From the NCBI GenBank assembly GCA_000963575.1, contig CP011077.1, forward strand, positions 2,728,001 through 2,792,000: a DNA stretch of 64,000 bases. The letters are read 5' to 3'. Shown here in pieces: positions 1 through 8,522 of the stretch (the stretch's first letter is position 1; the number at the start of each line of letters is the position of its first letter). Made by a program: the position numbers and the translations under genes. The notes beneath the pieces are model-generated. The model ran no database searches. It saw nothing but the letters and a program-made list of their open reading frames with translations, and had not been told where the DNA came from. Source of the stretch: Klebsiella michiganensis. GTDB taxonomy: Bacteria > Pseudomonadota > Gammaproteobacteria > Enterobacterales > Enterobacteriaceae.

Positions 1-157
1 GGTGATCGACGAAGTGATTGTGTGCGATACCATCCCGCTGTCTGACGAAATCAAAGCCCTGCCAAACGTCCGTACCCTGACCCTGTCCGGTATGCTGGCA
101 GAAGCAATTCGCCGTATCAGTAACGAAGAATCTATCTCTGCGATGTTCGAGCACTGA
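1..157 (+). CDS. prs: ribose-phosphate pyrophosphokinase, 3' end only
   Basis: The first 51 codons, read from base 2, are the C-terminus of PRPP synthetase, which makes phosphoribosyl pyrophosphate from ribose 5-phosphate and ATP in the cytoplasm. The visible part runs from VIDEVIVCDTIPLSDEI to ISAMFEH and the TGA at 155–157, and is almost the same as the E. coli Prs tail as I remember it. The rest of the gene lies outside the window. It is followed by a strong hairpin terminator, so dauA downstream has its own promoter or depends on read-through. The position prs–dauA is the E. coli arrangement. Confidence 0.95.
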   Translation, partial: VIDEVIVCDTIPLSDEIKALPNVRTLTLSGMLAEAIRRISNEESISAMFEH

Positions 158-171
158 TAGACGTTGCTTTT

Positions 172-196
172 AAAACCCGCTGCGGCGGGTTTTTTC
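172..196 (+). terminator. Rho-independent terminator of prs
   Basis: The stem ACCCGC/GCGGGT (175–180 with 185–190) has a TGCG loop and is followed by six T. It lies 15 bases after the prs stop. Confidence 0.9.
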
Positions 197-273
197 GTTT
201 TTGAACGACTCTTTTTCAATGCCTCCTTCACCTGCCTGAACGACAGATGATGCGCTCACGGATGGAATCACAA

Positions 274-1956
274 GTGAAAACCGTATCTTCTTCTCACGTC
301 ATGCCTTTCCGCGCCCTGATTGATGCCTGCTGGCGCGAAAAGTACACCCTGTCCCGCTTTAGCCGCGACGCCATTGCCGGCGTTACCGTTGGGATCATTG
401 CTATTCCTCTGGCTATGGCGCTGGCCATCGGCAGCGGCGTCGCGCCGCAGTACGGTTTGTATACGGCCGCCGTCGCCGGGATTGTTATCGCCCTAAGCGG
501 TGGGTCGCGCTTCAGCGTCTCCGGCCCGACAGCGGCTTTCGTGGTGATCCTCTACCCGGTCGCACAGCAGTTCGGTTTGGCGGGGCTGCTGGTGGCCACG
601 CTGATGTCCGGCATATTCCTGATCCTGTTTGGACTGGCGCGCTTTGGCCGGCTTATCGAGTACATTCCGCTGTCGGTGACGCTGGGCTTTACCTCCGGGA
701 TCGGGATAACTATCGCCACGATGCAGGTGAAGGACTTTTTCGGCCTGACGCTGGCGCACGTACCGGAGCACTATCTTAATAAAGTGGCCGCGCTGGCGAT
801 GGCGATGCCCACCATGAATATGGGCGATGCGGCGATCGGCATCGTGACGCTGGCGGTGCTGATTGTCTGGCCTCGGCTGGGAATTCGCCTGCCGGGACAT
901 TTGCCTGCGCTTCTGGCAGGCTGCGCCGTTATGGCGATTGTCACCTCGCTGGGCGGTGAAGTGGCCACTATTGGCTCCCGCTTCCACTACGTGCTGGCCG
1001 ACGGCAGCCAGGGCAACGGCATTCCTCAACTGCTGCCTCAGCTAGTGCTGCCGTGGGATATGCCCCATTCAGACTTTACGCTGAGCTGGGACTCGCTGAG
1101 CGCCCTGCTGCCTGCCGCGTTTTCTATGGCCATGCTGGGGGCCATTGAATCGCTGCTTTGTGCGGTGGTACTGGACGGCATGACCGATACCAGGCACAAC
1201 GCCAACAGCGAGCTGGTCGGCCAGGGGCTGGGGAATATTATTGCCCCATTCTTCGGGGGCATTACCGCTACCGCAGCGATTGCCCGCTCCGCCGCTAACG
1301 TGCGCGCCGGGGCAACCTCGCCGGTTGCCGCCATTATTCACTCGCTGCTGGTGATCCTTGCCCTGCTGGCGCTCGCCCCTCTGCTTTCCTGGCTGCCGCT
1401 TTCGGCGATGGCCGCCCTGCTGCTGATGGTGGCATGGAACATGAGCGAGGCGCATAAAGTCGTGAACCTGCTGCGCCGCGCCCCGAAAGACGACATCATC
1501 GTCATGCTGATCTGCATGTCGCTGACCGTGCTGTTTGACATGGTGATAGCCATCAGCGTTGGCATTGTGCTGGCGTCGCTGCTTTTCATGCGCCGGATTG
1601 CCCGTATGACCCGCCTCGCACCGCTTAGCAATGTGAATACCGCCGAGGATGTGCTGGCGCTGCGGGTCACCGGGCCGCTGTTCTTTGCCGCCGCCGAAGG
1701 GCTGTTCGTTCAGCTAGCCCAGCAGGTGCCGGGTCATCGGGTGGTTGTTCTGCAGTGGGATGCTGTGCCGCTGCTGGATGCGGGGGGGCTGGATGCCTTC
1801 CAGCGGTTTGTGGAAAAAATGCCGGAAGGCTGTGAGCTGCGGGTGACAAACCTCGAATTCCAGCCGCTGCGCACCCTCGCGCGGGCTGGCGTTAAGCTGA
1901 TCCCTGGCCGTCTTGCGTTCTTCCCGGACGTTCAGGCAGCACTGGCCGCCGACTAG
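274..1956 (+). CDS. dauA: SulP-family C4-dicarboxylate transporter DauA
   Basis: This is an inner-membrane transporter of the SulP family; in E. coli DauA (YchM) takes up succinate and other C4-dicarboxylates at acidic pH. The N-terminal two thirds are hydrophobic transmembrane segments with SulP patterns such as GLYTAAVAGIV and VSGPTAAFVV. The last ~120 residues form a cytoplasmic STAS domain ending with the DAGGLDAFQRF stretch. I choose the GTG at 274, preceded by GGA, because it gives 560 aa and an N-terminus (KTVSSSHVMPF) matching the 559-aa E. coli protein. ATG codons at 247, 250 and 262 are in frame and would add 4–9 residues. The gene converges on the tautomerase gene with only 14 bases between stops and no clear terminator. 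Confidence 0.93.
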   Translation: MKTVSSSHVMPFRALIDACWREKYTLSRFSRDAIAGVTVGIIAIPLAMALAIGSGVAPQYGLYTAAVAGIVIALSGGSRFSVSGPTAAFVVILYPVAQQFGLAGLLVATLMSGIFLILFGLARFGRLIEYIPLSVTLGFTSGIGITIATMQVKDFFGLTLAHVPEHYLNKVAALAMAMPTMNMGDAAIGIVTLAVLIVWPRLGIRLPGHLPALLAGCAVMAIVTSLGGEVATIGSRFHYVLADGSQGNGIPQLLPQLVLPWDMPHSDFTLSWDSLSALLPAAFSMAMLGAIESLLCAVVLDGMTDTRHNANSELVGQGLGNIIAPFFGGITATAAIARSAANVRAGATSPVAAIIHSLLVILALLALAPLLSWLPLSAMAALLLMVAWNMSEAHKVVNLLRRAPKDDIIVMLICMSLTVLFDMVIAISVGIVLASLLFMRRIARMTRLAPLSNVNTAEDVLALRVTGPLFFAAAEGLFVQLAQQVPGHRVVVLQWDAVPLLDAGGLDAFQRFVEKMPEGCELRVTNLEFQPLRTLARAGVKLIPGRLAFFPDVQAALAAD

Positions 1957-1970
1957 CGGCCAGTTCAATA

Positions 1971-2180
1971 CTACTGCCCGGCTTCACGCCGCCGCCGGCC
2001 GGTCACGCTTTCGCGGTTCACGCCCCAGTTGTCGGTTTCAACCTCATCGATAACCACAAAGGTGTCGGCGGGCTTTTTGTTTAACACCTGCTCCAGCAGG
2101 TCGGTGACGCCCTCAATCAGCGCAAGCTTCTGCTCTGCGCTGACCCCTTCCCGGGTGACGCGAATATTAACGTATGGCAT
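1971..2180 (-). CDS. 4-oxalocrotonate tautomerase family protein
   Basis: A 69-aa cytoplasmic protein beginning Met-Pro-Tyr-Val-Asn-Ile. Removal of the Met exposes Pro1, the catalytic base of the 4-OT tautomerase family, which moves protons in enol/keto substrates. The frame is open upstream to 2225, but the start at 2180 is required to place Pro1. Family members are usually about 60–80 aa. It lies 13 bases downstream of the SDR gene on the same strand, so the two are very likely cotranscribed and under the divergent LysR regulator. The Arg-rich end (RRRREAGQ) is a little unusual. The substrate cannot be told from sequence. Confidence 0.85.
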   Translation of the reverse strand: MPYVNIRVTREGVSAEQKLALIEGVTDLLEQVLNKKPADTFVVIDEVETDNWGVNRESVTGRRRREAGQ

Positions 2181-2193
2181 AGCAATTCTCCCG

Positions 2194-2934
2194 TTACCAG
2201 ATACCAGCGGTACTGCCGCCGTCAACGGCCATCACCGTGCCGCTGACAAACTGCGAATCCGTCAGGTACAGCACGGCGTTTACCACATCCTGCACGGTGC
2301 CCGTCCGCCCGCTCGGCGACAGCGTGCTGAGAAAACCTACCGAGCCGGAATAATCCGCGTGCAGCGGCGTTTCGATAATGCCAGGCGCCACGGCGTTAAC
2401 CCGCACATTGTCCGCCGCCAGCTCTAAAGCCAGCGCCCGGGTGGCCTGATTCAAACCGCCCTTCACCATCACCGGCAGCAAAGCCGGCACCTTGACGTTG
2501 GGCTGCATGGCCACGCTCGCCGTGATGTTCACAATATGACCCGACTTGTTTTTACTCATATGGCTGGCGGCAAGCTGGGACGGGAAGAGGAACCCTTTCA
2601 GGTTGGTGTTAATCAACGCGTCGATATCCTGCTCGCTGTATTCGCTCGCCGGTTTCGGGATAAAGATCCCGGCGTTATTGATCAGAATATCAACGCGGCC
2701 AAAAGCGGCGATAGCCTGCTTAAACAGCGTTTCTGCGGTTGACTTCAGCGCGATATCTCCGCCCACCGGCAGGAAATTGGCCGGGTTGCCCAGGCTTGCC
2801 GCCGCCGTTTCTAAGCGCTTCAGCGTGCGGCCATTGCCGACGACATTGTAGCCGCGAGCCAGATAAGCCTGCGCGATAGCCAGACCAATGCCGCTTGAGG
2901 CGCCGGTCACAATAACGGTTGGGGTTGAGTTCAT
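2194..2934 (-). CDS. short-chain dehydrogenase/reductase family protein lacking the catalytic Tyr
   Basis: A 246-aa Rossmann-fold SDR. The start at 2934 has AGGAG eight bases upstream; a longer frame to 3156 would run into the LysR gene and is rejected. The cofactor motif TGASSGIG is at residues 9–16, NNAG is present, and the C-terminal VNAVAPG and DGG patterns are typical. The active-site region reads ITASVAM for the Ser, but where YxxxK is expected it reads PVMVK: Lys is kept and Tyr is replaced by Pro. It therefore belongs to a divergent SDR group or uses other chemistry. It is the first gene of an SDR–tautomerase pair divergent from a LysR regulator. Confidence 0.85.
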   Translation of the reverse strand: MNSTPTVIVTGASSGIGLAIAQAYLARGYNVVGNGRTLKRLETAAASLGNPANFLPVGGDIALKSTAETLFKQAIAAFGRVDILINNAGIFIPKPASEYSEQDIDALINTNLKGFLFPSQLAASHMSKNKSGHIVNITASVAMQPNVKVPALLPVMVKGGLNQATRALALELAADNVRVNAVAPGIIETPLHADYSGSVGFLSTLSPSGRTGTVQDVVNAVLYLTDSQFVSGTVMAVDGGSTAGIW

Positions 2935-2964
2935 ACTGTGCTCCTGTGGGTGAATGTGGAGCTC

Positions 2965-2982
2965 ACTATACTTATGACATAA
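2965..2982. promoter_or_regulatory. divergent SDR/LysR control region with TTATGACATAA dyad
   Basis: The 118-base gap between the SDR and LysR starts holds a perfect inverted repeat TTATG-A-CATAA at 2972–2982. A plausible minus-strand -10 (TATAGT, 2970–2965) lies directly next to it. A dyad in a divergent promoter is the usual LysR-type regulator site. The assignment is by position only. Confidence 0.4.
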
Positions 2983-3052
2983 TGACCGATAAATTAGCCA
3001 TCCGTAACATGACAAGATACCTGATGTAATAAATAAAAAGGGAGCACCCGCG

Positions 3053-3964
3053 ATGAAACGCCACTTCGAAGAGATGCAGATCGGCACGCTGGAGCTGTTT
3101 TGCCAGGCCGCAGAACAGCTCAGCTTCAGCGCGGCGGCCAATGTTATGGGGATCACGCCCGCGGCGGTCAGTCGCTCTATCGCCCGCCTTGAAGAGCGTT
3201 TGGGCGTGCGCCTGTTCGTGCGTACAACCCGCCAGATAAGGCTGACGGAAAGCGGTGAGCGCTACTTCAGCCAATGCCAGCAGGCACTGCAGCAGCTCAG
3301 AGAGGCGGAGCGGGAAGTGACCGGCGCACAGATTGAACCTGCCGGCGTGCTGCGAATAAGCCTCCCCACGCCCTATTCTCATTATCGCGTGCTGCCGCTG
3401 CTGCCGGAATTCAGGCAGCTCTACCCCCGCGTGTCGGTGCAGGTGCACATCAGCAACCGCAACATCGACTTTGCCGATGAAAGTTACGACATTGCCATTC
3501 GCGGCCGTTCCCCTGCGGATTCCTCTTTGATTGCCCGCAAACTCGAAGACGCCGAGCTGATTACGGTCGCCTCTCCGGCCTATTTAGCCCGGGCGGGAAT
3601 ACCGAAAACGCTGGATGACCTGAATCAGCACGAGTGCATCCAGTTCGAACTGCCGAGCACCGGGCGAAAAGTCCCCTGGACATTCAGCATCGACGGCAAA
3701 GACACCGATATTTTTACCAGCGGCGGCTTTACCTGTGCGGAGGATGTGCTGGGCATTGTGACGCTTGCCAGAAGCGGCGCGGGCCTGATCCAGACCTACC
3801 GATTTATTCTGGAGCAGGATGTCGCCGAGGGAACGCTGGTTGAGGTGCTGCCCGAGTACGGCGGCACCTCCCGGCCCTTTATTTTACTTTACCCTCACGC
3901 CCGCCATCTCTCTCTGCGGGTCAGGAGCCTGGTTGATTTCCTGGTCCAGCGGCTTGGAACATAG
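3053..3964 (+). CDS. LysR-family transcriptional regulator
   Basis: A 303-aa LTTR. The N-terminal winged helix-turn-helix covers roughly residues 10–70 (FCQAAEQLSFSAAANVMG … SIARLEERLGVRLFVRT), followed by the linker helix and a periplasmic-binding-protein-like effector domain with LRISLPTPY at ~100 and the YDIAIRG stretch at ~145. GGGAG lies before the ATG. It is divergent from the SDR–tautomerase pair and is their probable regulator. Its 3' end overlaps the convergent MerR gene by 44 bases. Effector unknown. Confidence 0.9.
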   Translation: MKRHFEEMQIGTLELFCQAAEQLSFSAAANVMGITPAAVSRSIARLEERLGVRLFVRTTRQIRLTESGERYFSQCQQALQQLREAEREVTGAQIEPAGVLRISLPTPYSHYRVLPLLPEFRQLYPRVSVQVHISNRNIDFADESYDIAIRGRSPADSSLIARKLEDAELITVASPAYLARAGIPKTLDDLNQHECIQFELPSTGRKVPWTFSIDGKDTDIFTSGGFTCAEDVLGIVTLARSGAGLIQTYRFILEQDVAEGTLVEVLPEYGGTSRPFILLYPHARHLSLRVRSLVDFLVQRLGT

Positions 3965-4973
3965 CGCCGATGGCCTGCTGCAGCCAGGCCAGCACCTCCG
4001 GCGTCATCCAGGTGCCTTTAGCCAGCGCAGGTTCGTTCGCCATTGCGGTGCGGAACTTTTGCTGCGTCTGCGGCGACTGGCCGGCAAAAGACTGAAACAG
4101 TTCCAGCCAGCGGCGCGCAAGCTGCTGCGCCTGGTCTGAATCAGGTTTCACGCCCTGCGCATTGGCCTGACGCACAGCGGCCACCAGCGGCGGCCACTCC
4201 TGCATACGGTCGAAATAGTGGCGGCGGGTGAAGGCAAACTCCTCATCGTTCAGGTAGCGCCGGTAAATATCCAGCTTGCTGTGGCCAAATGCGTGGGTCA
4301 CGTATTCTGTCAGCGCCGGAGTGATCCCTGTCTGCCGGGCCATGTCCGGCTCGGCCTGGTGCATTCTGTTCAGCCGAACCAGAAAGTCAGGCTCCCCCGC
4401 CGTGTCACGCTCCAGCATTTCCATCCAGTGCGTGGCCAGCCGCTGCGCCCGCTCATTCTCTGGCGGAACGCCCTGGGCATGAAGCCCGGCCACCTCCTCC
4501 ACAAGTTGCTTCCATTCCTCGTCACGGCGGCTATCAGGCTGCGCAAAAGGCAGGCGCCGTAACTCTTCTTTTGAAAAATAGCGATCGTACATCGTCATTA
4601 ACTCCAGCGTAGTCAGCCATTCCTCGAGGTCAGGTTCTGCGCCGCTGCGCAGGGTTTCACGCAGCGTAACCAGCCGCTGTCGCAGCACGGCGATTTCAGC
4701 CAACTGGCCATCCAGCATGGAGATCTGCGAATCCAGGATCTCCTGGAGCGACAGCGCCTGACGCTCAAGACAGTCGCGCACCTCACTCAGGCTCATACCC
4801 ATCCGGCTCAGCGCCTGAATGTGGTGTAACCTGGTGATATCCTGCCGGTTATACAGTCGATAACCCGCCGCGGTGCGGGCAGAAGGCAGCAACAGGCCCA
4901 TGGCTTCATAGTGGTGTAGCGTTCGTACTGTGATGCCAGCACGCTTTGCCAGCTCCCCAACTTTGAACAACAT
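3921..4973 (-). CDS. MerR-family regulator with two TipAS-like effector repeats
   Basis: A 350-aa regulator. Residues 1–70 are a MerR winged helix (KVGELAKRAGITVRTLHHYEAMGLL, RLYNRQDITRLHHIQALSRMG), then a coiled-coil dimerisation helix to ~125. The remainder resembles the TipAS drug-binding fold and looks duplicated: a segment with EEWKQLVEEVAGL … RLATHWMEML and a second with WPPLVAAVRQANAQG … LARRWLELF. Single-repeat TipAL proteins are about 250 aa, so this is long. TipA-type regulators bind thiopeptides or other hydrophobic compounds and activate promoters. The perfect dyad before its start suggests self-regulation. The 3' end overlaps the convergent LysR gene. Confidence 0.85.
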   Translation of the reverse strand: MLFKVGELAKRAGITVRTLHHYEAMGLLLPSARTAAGYRLYNRQDITRLHHIQALSRMGMSLSEVRDCLERQALSLQEILDSQISMLDGQLAEIAVLRQRLVTLRETLRSGAEPDLEEWLTTLELMTMYDRYFSKEELRRLPFAQPDSRRDEEWKQLVEEVAGLHAQGVPPENERAQRLATHWMEMLERDTAGEPDFLVRLNRMHQAEPDMARQTGITPALTEYVTHAFGHSKLDIYRRYLNDEEFAFTRRHYFDRMQEWPPLVAAVRQANAQGVKPDSDQAQQLARRWLELFQSFAGQSPQTQQKFRTAMANEPALAKGTWMTPEVLAWLQQAIGAMFQAAGPGNQPGS

Positions 4974-5004
4974 GTCCTGCTCCTTTTGGCTTCTGCTGAG
5001 ATGG

Positions 5005-5035
5005 AGTGTGCAGCCTCACGTTACGTGAGGGTCAA
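5005..5035 (-). promoter_or_regulatory. MerR-type promoter/operator of the TipAS regulator
   Basis: A perfect inverted repeat CCTCACG-TTA-CGTGAGG (5014–5030) lies 41 bases before the MerR-family start. Read on the minus strand, TTGACC (5035–5030) is a good -35, the dyad fills a 19-base spacer, and CACACT (5010–5005) is a weak -10. A long spacer holding the dyad is the hallmark of MerR-activated promoters. Confidence 0.7.
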
Positions 5036-5047
5036 CCCGCTAAGCAT

Positions 5048-5079
5048 AAAAAAAACGGCCCCTGAAAAGGAGCCGTTTC
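5048..5079 (-). terminator. Rho-independent terminator of ychH
   Basis: The stem AAACGGC…/…GCCGTTT is followed on the minus strand by a run of eight T. It lies just after the ychH stop. Confidence 0.85.
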
Positions 5080-5096
5080 TCAAAATCTGCTAAATA

Positions 5097-5375
5097 TTAG
5101 CTATGGCGATGATGTTCATCCCGGCGGCAGCGTTTATCGTAATGGCGTACCCACCAGTAACGGTCACACACCTGCTCACGTCCGCCAACACGCGCCCCGG
5201 CAAGCCAAAGTACGGCCCCGACGAAGATGCTCAGCACGGCACCGTGGGCGAAAAACTGCGGCAGGTTTAGCTGCGGGAGCTGGTTCAGAATCGAATAGCC
5301 CACGCCGACCACCATCACAACCAGTCCCAATCCCATGAGGACATTACCGAGTAACGAAGCGTTTCTGCGTTTCAT
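5097..5375 (-). CDS. ychH: stress-associated inner-membrane protein YchH
   Basis: A 92-aa protein with two hydrophobic segments (about residues 10–30 and 40–60) and a basic, His/Arg-rich C-terminus (CRRDEHHRHS). Length, topology and position, divergent from pth, match E. coli YchH, an inner-membrane protein linked to stress responses and biofilm. In E. coli ychH is CRP-dependent; a CRP-like site is properly placed here. Confidence 0.88.
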   Translation of the reverse strand: MKRRNASLLGNVLMGLGLVVMVVGVGYSILNQLPQLNLPQFFAHGAVLSIFVGAVLWLAGARVGGREQVCDRYWWVRHYDKRCRRDEHHRHS

Positions 5376-5425
5376 ATGTCACCTCCGCAAAATTACGGGT
5401 CGGTGGGGAACATCCCCTCTCCTTG

Positions 5426-5476
5426 TGACTAAAGTATAGACAATGTCCCTAATGAGCGTGTGCGTGAGCGATCACA
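5426..5476 (-). promoter_or_regulatory. ychH promoter with CRP-like site
   Basis: On the minus strand a -10 TATACT lies at 5438–5433. TGCGT-N6-TCACA at 5461–5476 resembles TGTGA-N6-TCACA, with a perfect right half. Its centre is about 42 bases from the expected start point, the class II CRP position. Confidence 0.5.
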
Positions 5477-5649
5477 ATTACGAACGAAAGACCTACAAAA
5501 GTTTACAAATAAGCGCCTGAGTTGCTTGAAATTCTAATGGTTCAGATCATCAACTATTCAAGAATGTGTCGGCGCGGGGATTGCGCTTTGTCAACGTCGC
5601 TGTGGCGCAGTAAACTACGCGGCTGTGAACGGTTTTCAGGAATTTAAAC

Positions 5650-6234
5650 GTGAGCATCAAATTAATTGTCGGCCTGGCAAACCCAGGCGCTGAATATGCA
5701 GCGACCCGCCACAATGCCGGGGCCTGGTATGTGGATTTACTGGCCGAGCGCCACAATCAGTCGCTGAAAGAAGAAGCGAAATTCTTTGGCTATACCGCCC
5801 GCGTTAATCTTGGCGGAGAAGACGTCCGTCTGCTGGTTCCGACCACGTTTATGAACCTCAGCGGGAAAGCCGTTGCCGCTATGGCCACTTTCTTCCGCAT
5901 CGCTCCGGACGAAATTCTGGTGGCGCACGACGAGCTGGATCTGCCGCCGGGCGTGGCGAAATTTAAACTTGGTGGCGGCCACGGCGGGCACAACGGCCTG
6001 AAGGACATCATCAGCAAACTGGGCAATAACCCAAACTTTCACCGGTTACGCGTGGGGATTGGCCATCCGGGCGATAAAAACAAAGTTGTCGGCTTTGTGC
6101 TCGGCAAACCGCCGGTCAGCGAACAGAAGCTGATCGACGACGCCGTGGACGAAGCGGCGCGCTGCACCGAGGTCTGGCTGAAAGAAGGCCTGACCAAAGC
6201 GACCAATCGTCTGCACGCCTTTAAAGCACAATAA
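5650..6234 (+). CDS. pth: peptidyl-tRNA hydrolase
   Basis: A 194-aa cytoplasmic enzyme that frees tRNA from prematurely released peptidyl-tRNA. It uses a GTG start (MSIKLIVGLANPGAEY), the same N-terminus as E. coli Pth. Family motifs are visible: GLANPG…RHNAG with the catalytic His at ~20, TFMNLSG, AHDELDLPPG with the conserved Asp, and GGHGGHNGL. It is followed by ychF in the same direction, as in E. coli. Confidence 0.97.
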   Translation: MSIKLIVGLANPGAEYAATRHNAGAWYVDLLAERHNQSLKEEAKFFGYTARVNLGGEDVRLLVPTTFMNLSGKAVAAMATFFRIAPDEILVAHDELDLPPGVAKFKLGGGHGGHNGLKDIISKLGNNPNFHRLRVGIGHPGDKNKVVGFVLGKPPVSEQKLIDDAVDEAARCTEVWLKEGLTKATNRLHAFKAQ

Positions 6235-6373
6235 ACCGGCTCTCCCCGCGCCAGGAAAGGATTTCCACGCCCGCTGGCAGCGGTTTAAGTGTATAATAGG
6301 CAAAGTTATCTACATTTTTTCAATGAAAACGTTAAAGCTCATTGATTATCAAGCAATTAAGGTGATTTAAACC

Positions 6374-7468
6374 ATGGGATTCAAATGCGGTATCGTCGGC
6401 TTGCCGAACGTTGGTAAATCCACGCTGTTCAACGCGCTGACCAAAGCAGGTATTGAAGCGGCTAACTTCCCGTTCTGTACCATCGAGCCGAACACAGGCG
6501 TTGTGCCAATGCCGGACCCGCGTCTGGACAAGCTCGCCGAAATCGTTAAACCGCAGCGTATTCTGCCGACCACCATGGAGTTCGTGGACATCGCCGGCCT
6601 GGTGAAAGGCGCGTCTAAAGGTGAAGGCCTGGGCAACCAGTTCCTGACCAACATCCGTGAAACCGAAGCTATCGGCCACGTTGTGCGCTGCTTTGAAAAC
6701 GACAACATCATCCACGTAAACAATAAAGTGGATCCGGCTGACGATATCGACGTTATTAACACCGAGCTGGCGCTGTCTGACCTGGATACCTGCGAGCGCG
6801 CGATTCACCGCGTGCAGAAGAAAGCCAAAGGCGGCGACAAAGACGCTAAGGCCGAGCTGGCGGCGCTGGAAAAATGCCTGCCGCAGCTGGAAAACGCCGG
6901 TATGCTGCGCGCGCTGAAAAATCTGACCGAAGAAGATAAGGCTGCAATCAAATACCTGAGCTTCCTGACCCTGAAGCCAACCATGTATATCGCCAACGTT
7001 AACGAAGACGGTTTTGAAAACAACCCGTACCTCGACAAAGTTCGCGAAATCGCCGCAGGTGAAGGTTCCGTTGTGGTTGCCGTATGTGCTGCCGTCGAAT
7101 CCGACATCGCCGAGCTGGACGACGCCGACCGGGAAGAGTTCATGGCCGAGCTGGGTCTGGAAGAGCCGGGCCTGAACCGCGTGATTCGTGCAGGCTACGA
7201 GCTGCTGAACCTGCAAACCTACTTCACTGCTGGCGTGAAAGAAGTCCGCGCGTGGACCATCCCTGTCGGCGCCACCGCTCCGCAGGCGGCGGGTAAAATT
7301 CACACCGACTTCGAAAAAGGCTTCATCCGTGCGCAGACCATTGCCTATGAAGACTTCATCACCTTCAAGGGCGAGCAAGGTGCGAAAGAAGCCGGCAAAA
7401 TGCGCGCCGAAGGTAAAGACTACGTCGTGAAAGACGGCGACGTGATGAACTTCTTGTTCAACGTCTAA
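6374..7468 (+). CDS. ychF: ribosome-associated ATPase YchF (OLA1/Obg-like)
   Basis: A 364-aa TRAFAC-class P-loop protein. The G1 motif GLPNVGKST is at residues 9–17, DIAGLVKGAS is the G3/switch region, and a coiled-coil insert (about 130–200) and C-terminal TGS domain follow. Instead of the GTP-specific NKxD it has NVNE, which explains the ATP preference of the family. E. coli YchF (363 aa) binds ribosomes and dampens the oxidative stress response. A -10-like TATAAT lies at 6292–6297. The gene ends in a perfect terminator palindrome and is the last gene of the conserved left block. Confidence 0.97.
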   Translation: MGFKCGIVGLPNVGKSTLFNALTKAGIEAANFPFCTIEPNTGVVPMPDPRLDKLAEIVKPQRILPTTMEFVDIAGLVKGASKGEGLGNQFLTNIRETEAIGHVVRCFENDNIIHVNNKVDPADDIDVINTELALSDLDTCERAIHRVQKKAKGGDKDAKAELAALEKCLPQLENAGMLRALKNLTEEDKAAIKYLSFLTLKPTMYIANVNEDGFENNPYLDKVREIAAGEGSVVVAVCAAVESDIAELDDADREEFMAELGLEEPGLNRVIRAGYELLNLQTYFTAGVKEVRAWTIPVGATAPQAAGKIHTDFEKGFIRAQTIAYEDFITFKGEQGAKEAGKMRAEGKDYVVKDGDVMNFLFNV

Positions 7469-7485
7469 CCCCTTCGTGTGCCATA

Positions 7486-7516
7486 AAAAAATCCACGCTC
7501 GAGCGTGGATTTTTTG
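7486..7516 (+). terminator. terminator of ychF, ATCCACGC stem
   Basis: ATCCACGC-TCGA-GCGTGGAT (7491–7510) is flanked by A and T runs and should work in both directions. The same 8-base stem recurs at 8528–8547 and 10908–10926. Confidence 0.9.
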
Positions 7517-7736
7517 TTTTAATAATACGTTAAGTAAAATTTTTAAACTTAATCTAAATTAGCTGCAGAATAAGTTCAGTGAATAGATTTAAATATTCTC
7601 GGCAGCGCACCATTAAAATTCATCATAGATAAACCGTCAGGTTCATTTCATTCTAAGTCAGGTATCGCTGGTATCTACATCCTGCAAGGTACTACGTCAC
7701 GTATATATCTATATCACCAGGCCATCGTCGTTGCTG

Positions 7737-8255
7737 TCAGTCAAAAACACTGCCAGGGCAAAGCTTGACGTCTTCAGTCTTCCAGGTAACGATTTTTTCA
7801 CTGGTATCTATGTCTTTAACAGAAACAGAATCACCGGCATATAAGGAACCAGTAACTACAATATCGTAGTTATGGTTAGGCTGAGGTATAAAATTGGCAT
7901 ATGTCCAACGGCTCGCATAATGTACAACATCGATCAACTGCCCGGGCTTTATCGTAAACTCATTTATAAACGGACCGCTTACATTTTGCGATGCAGGCAT
8001 ATCTGCAAGTCTCTTGTTCCCGGTTACCGGGATGCCAATCAGGGCAAAACCTGAAGTAATACGTCTTTCCAACACTTTTTTATAACAGCCGCTGGGCTGC
8101 TTTTCATAGAACTGCAATGCCGTGTTGCCCATAGTGCTGGCGCGTATGCGGGCTGCATCCGCCCCTTTATAGTCTTCCAGTGCGGGCCGGAAGCCGGCAG
8201 TGCATCCGCTAAGAAGTATTGTCGCTATTCCAGTAGCTATAATTTTTTTATACAT
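7737..8255 (-). CDS. putative lipoprotein, function unknown
   Basis: A 172-aa protein with a type II signal peptide: MYKKIIATGIATILLSGC, with the lipobox Cys at 18. After cleavage it should be a lipidated envelope protein. The mature part has a Cys at 57 and one near the end (LCPGSVFD) that could pair. I do not recognise a family. The gene and its surroundings are more A+T-rich than the flanks, and the islet (7511–8527) is bounded on both sides by the same terminator hairpin, which suggests acquisition as a unit. Confidence 0.7.
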   Translation of the reverse strand: MYKKIIATGIATILLSGCTAGFRPALEDYKGADAARIRASTMGNTALQFYEKQPSGCYKKVLERRITSGFALIGIPVTGNKRLADMPASQNVSGPFINEFTIKPGQLIDVVHYASRWTYANFIPQPNHNYDIVVTGSLYAGDSVSVKDIDTSEKIVTWKTEDVKLCPGSVFD

Positions 8256-8522
8256 TTCTGAACCGTTATATTAATTTGAGTTAAGTGCAAGATCTTATAA
8301 CATCACTATTTGTGTGTTTCATCTATCGAGACTTGTAGTTATTAACAAACCAGAATCTGACGCCTGGCACATTAGCACAACTGAGTTATATCATGCTACT
8401 AAGGTATATTACTTAATAAATACCCCAGAACATTGAGACCGAAAACCAATCCAGCAATAGAGCACCATATATAAAGCCAGTGAAGTTGAATGTTCTACAA
8501 ACGTAATGAGTAACCTGACAAT
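8256..8522. other. A+T-rich intergenic stretch
   Basis: This stretch lies upstream of the lipoprotein gene and presumably carries its promoter. I see no open frame with a ribosome-binding site, no tRNA and no strong dyad before the terminator at 8523. Confidence 0.5.

Noticed and set aside
6332..7378. 348-aa open frame on the minus strand opposite ychF
   Set aside because: Shadow of the strongly codon-biased ychF gene; no ribosome-binding site and no family pattern.
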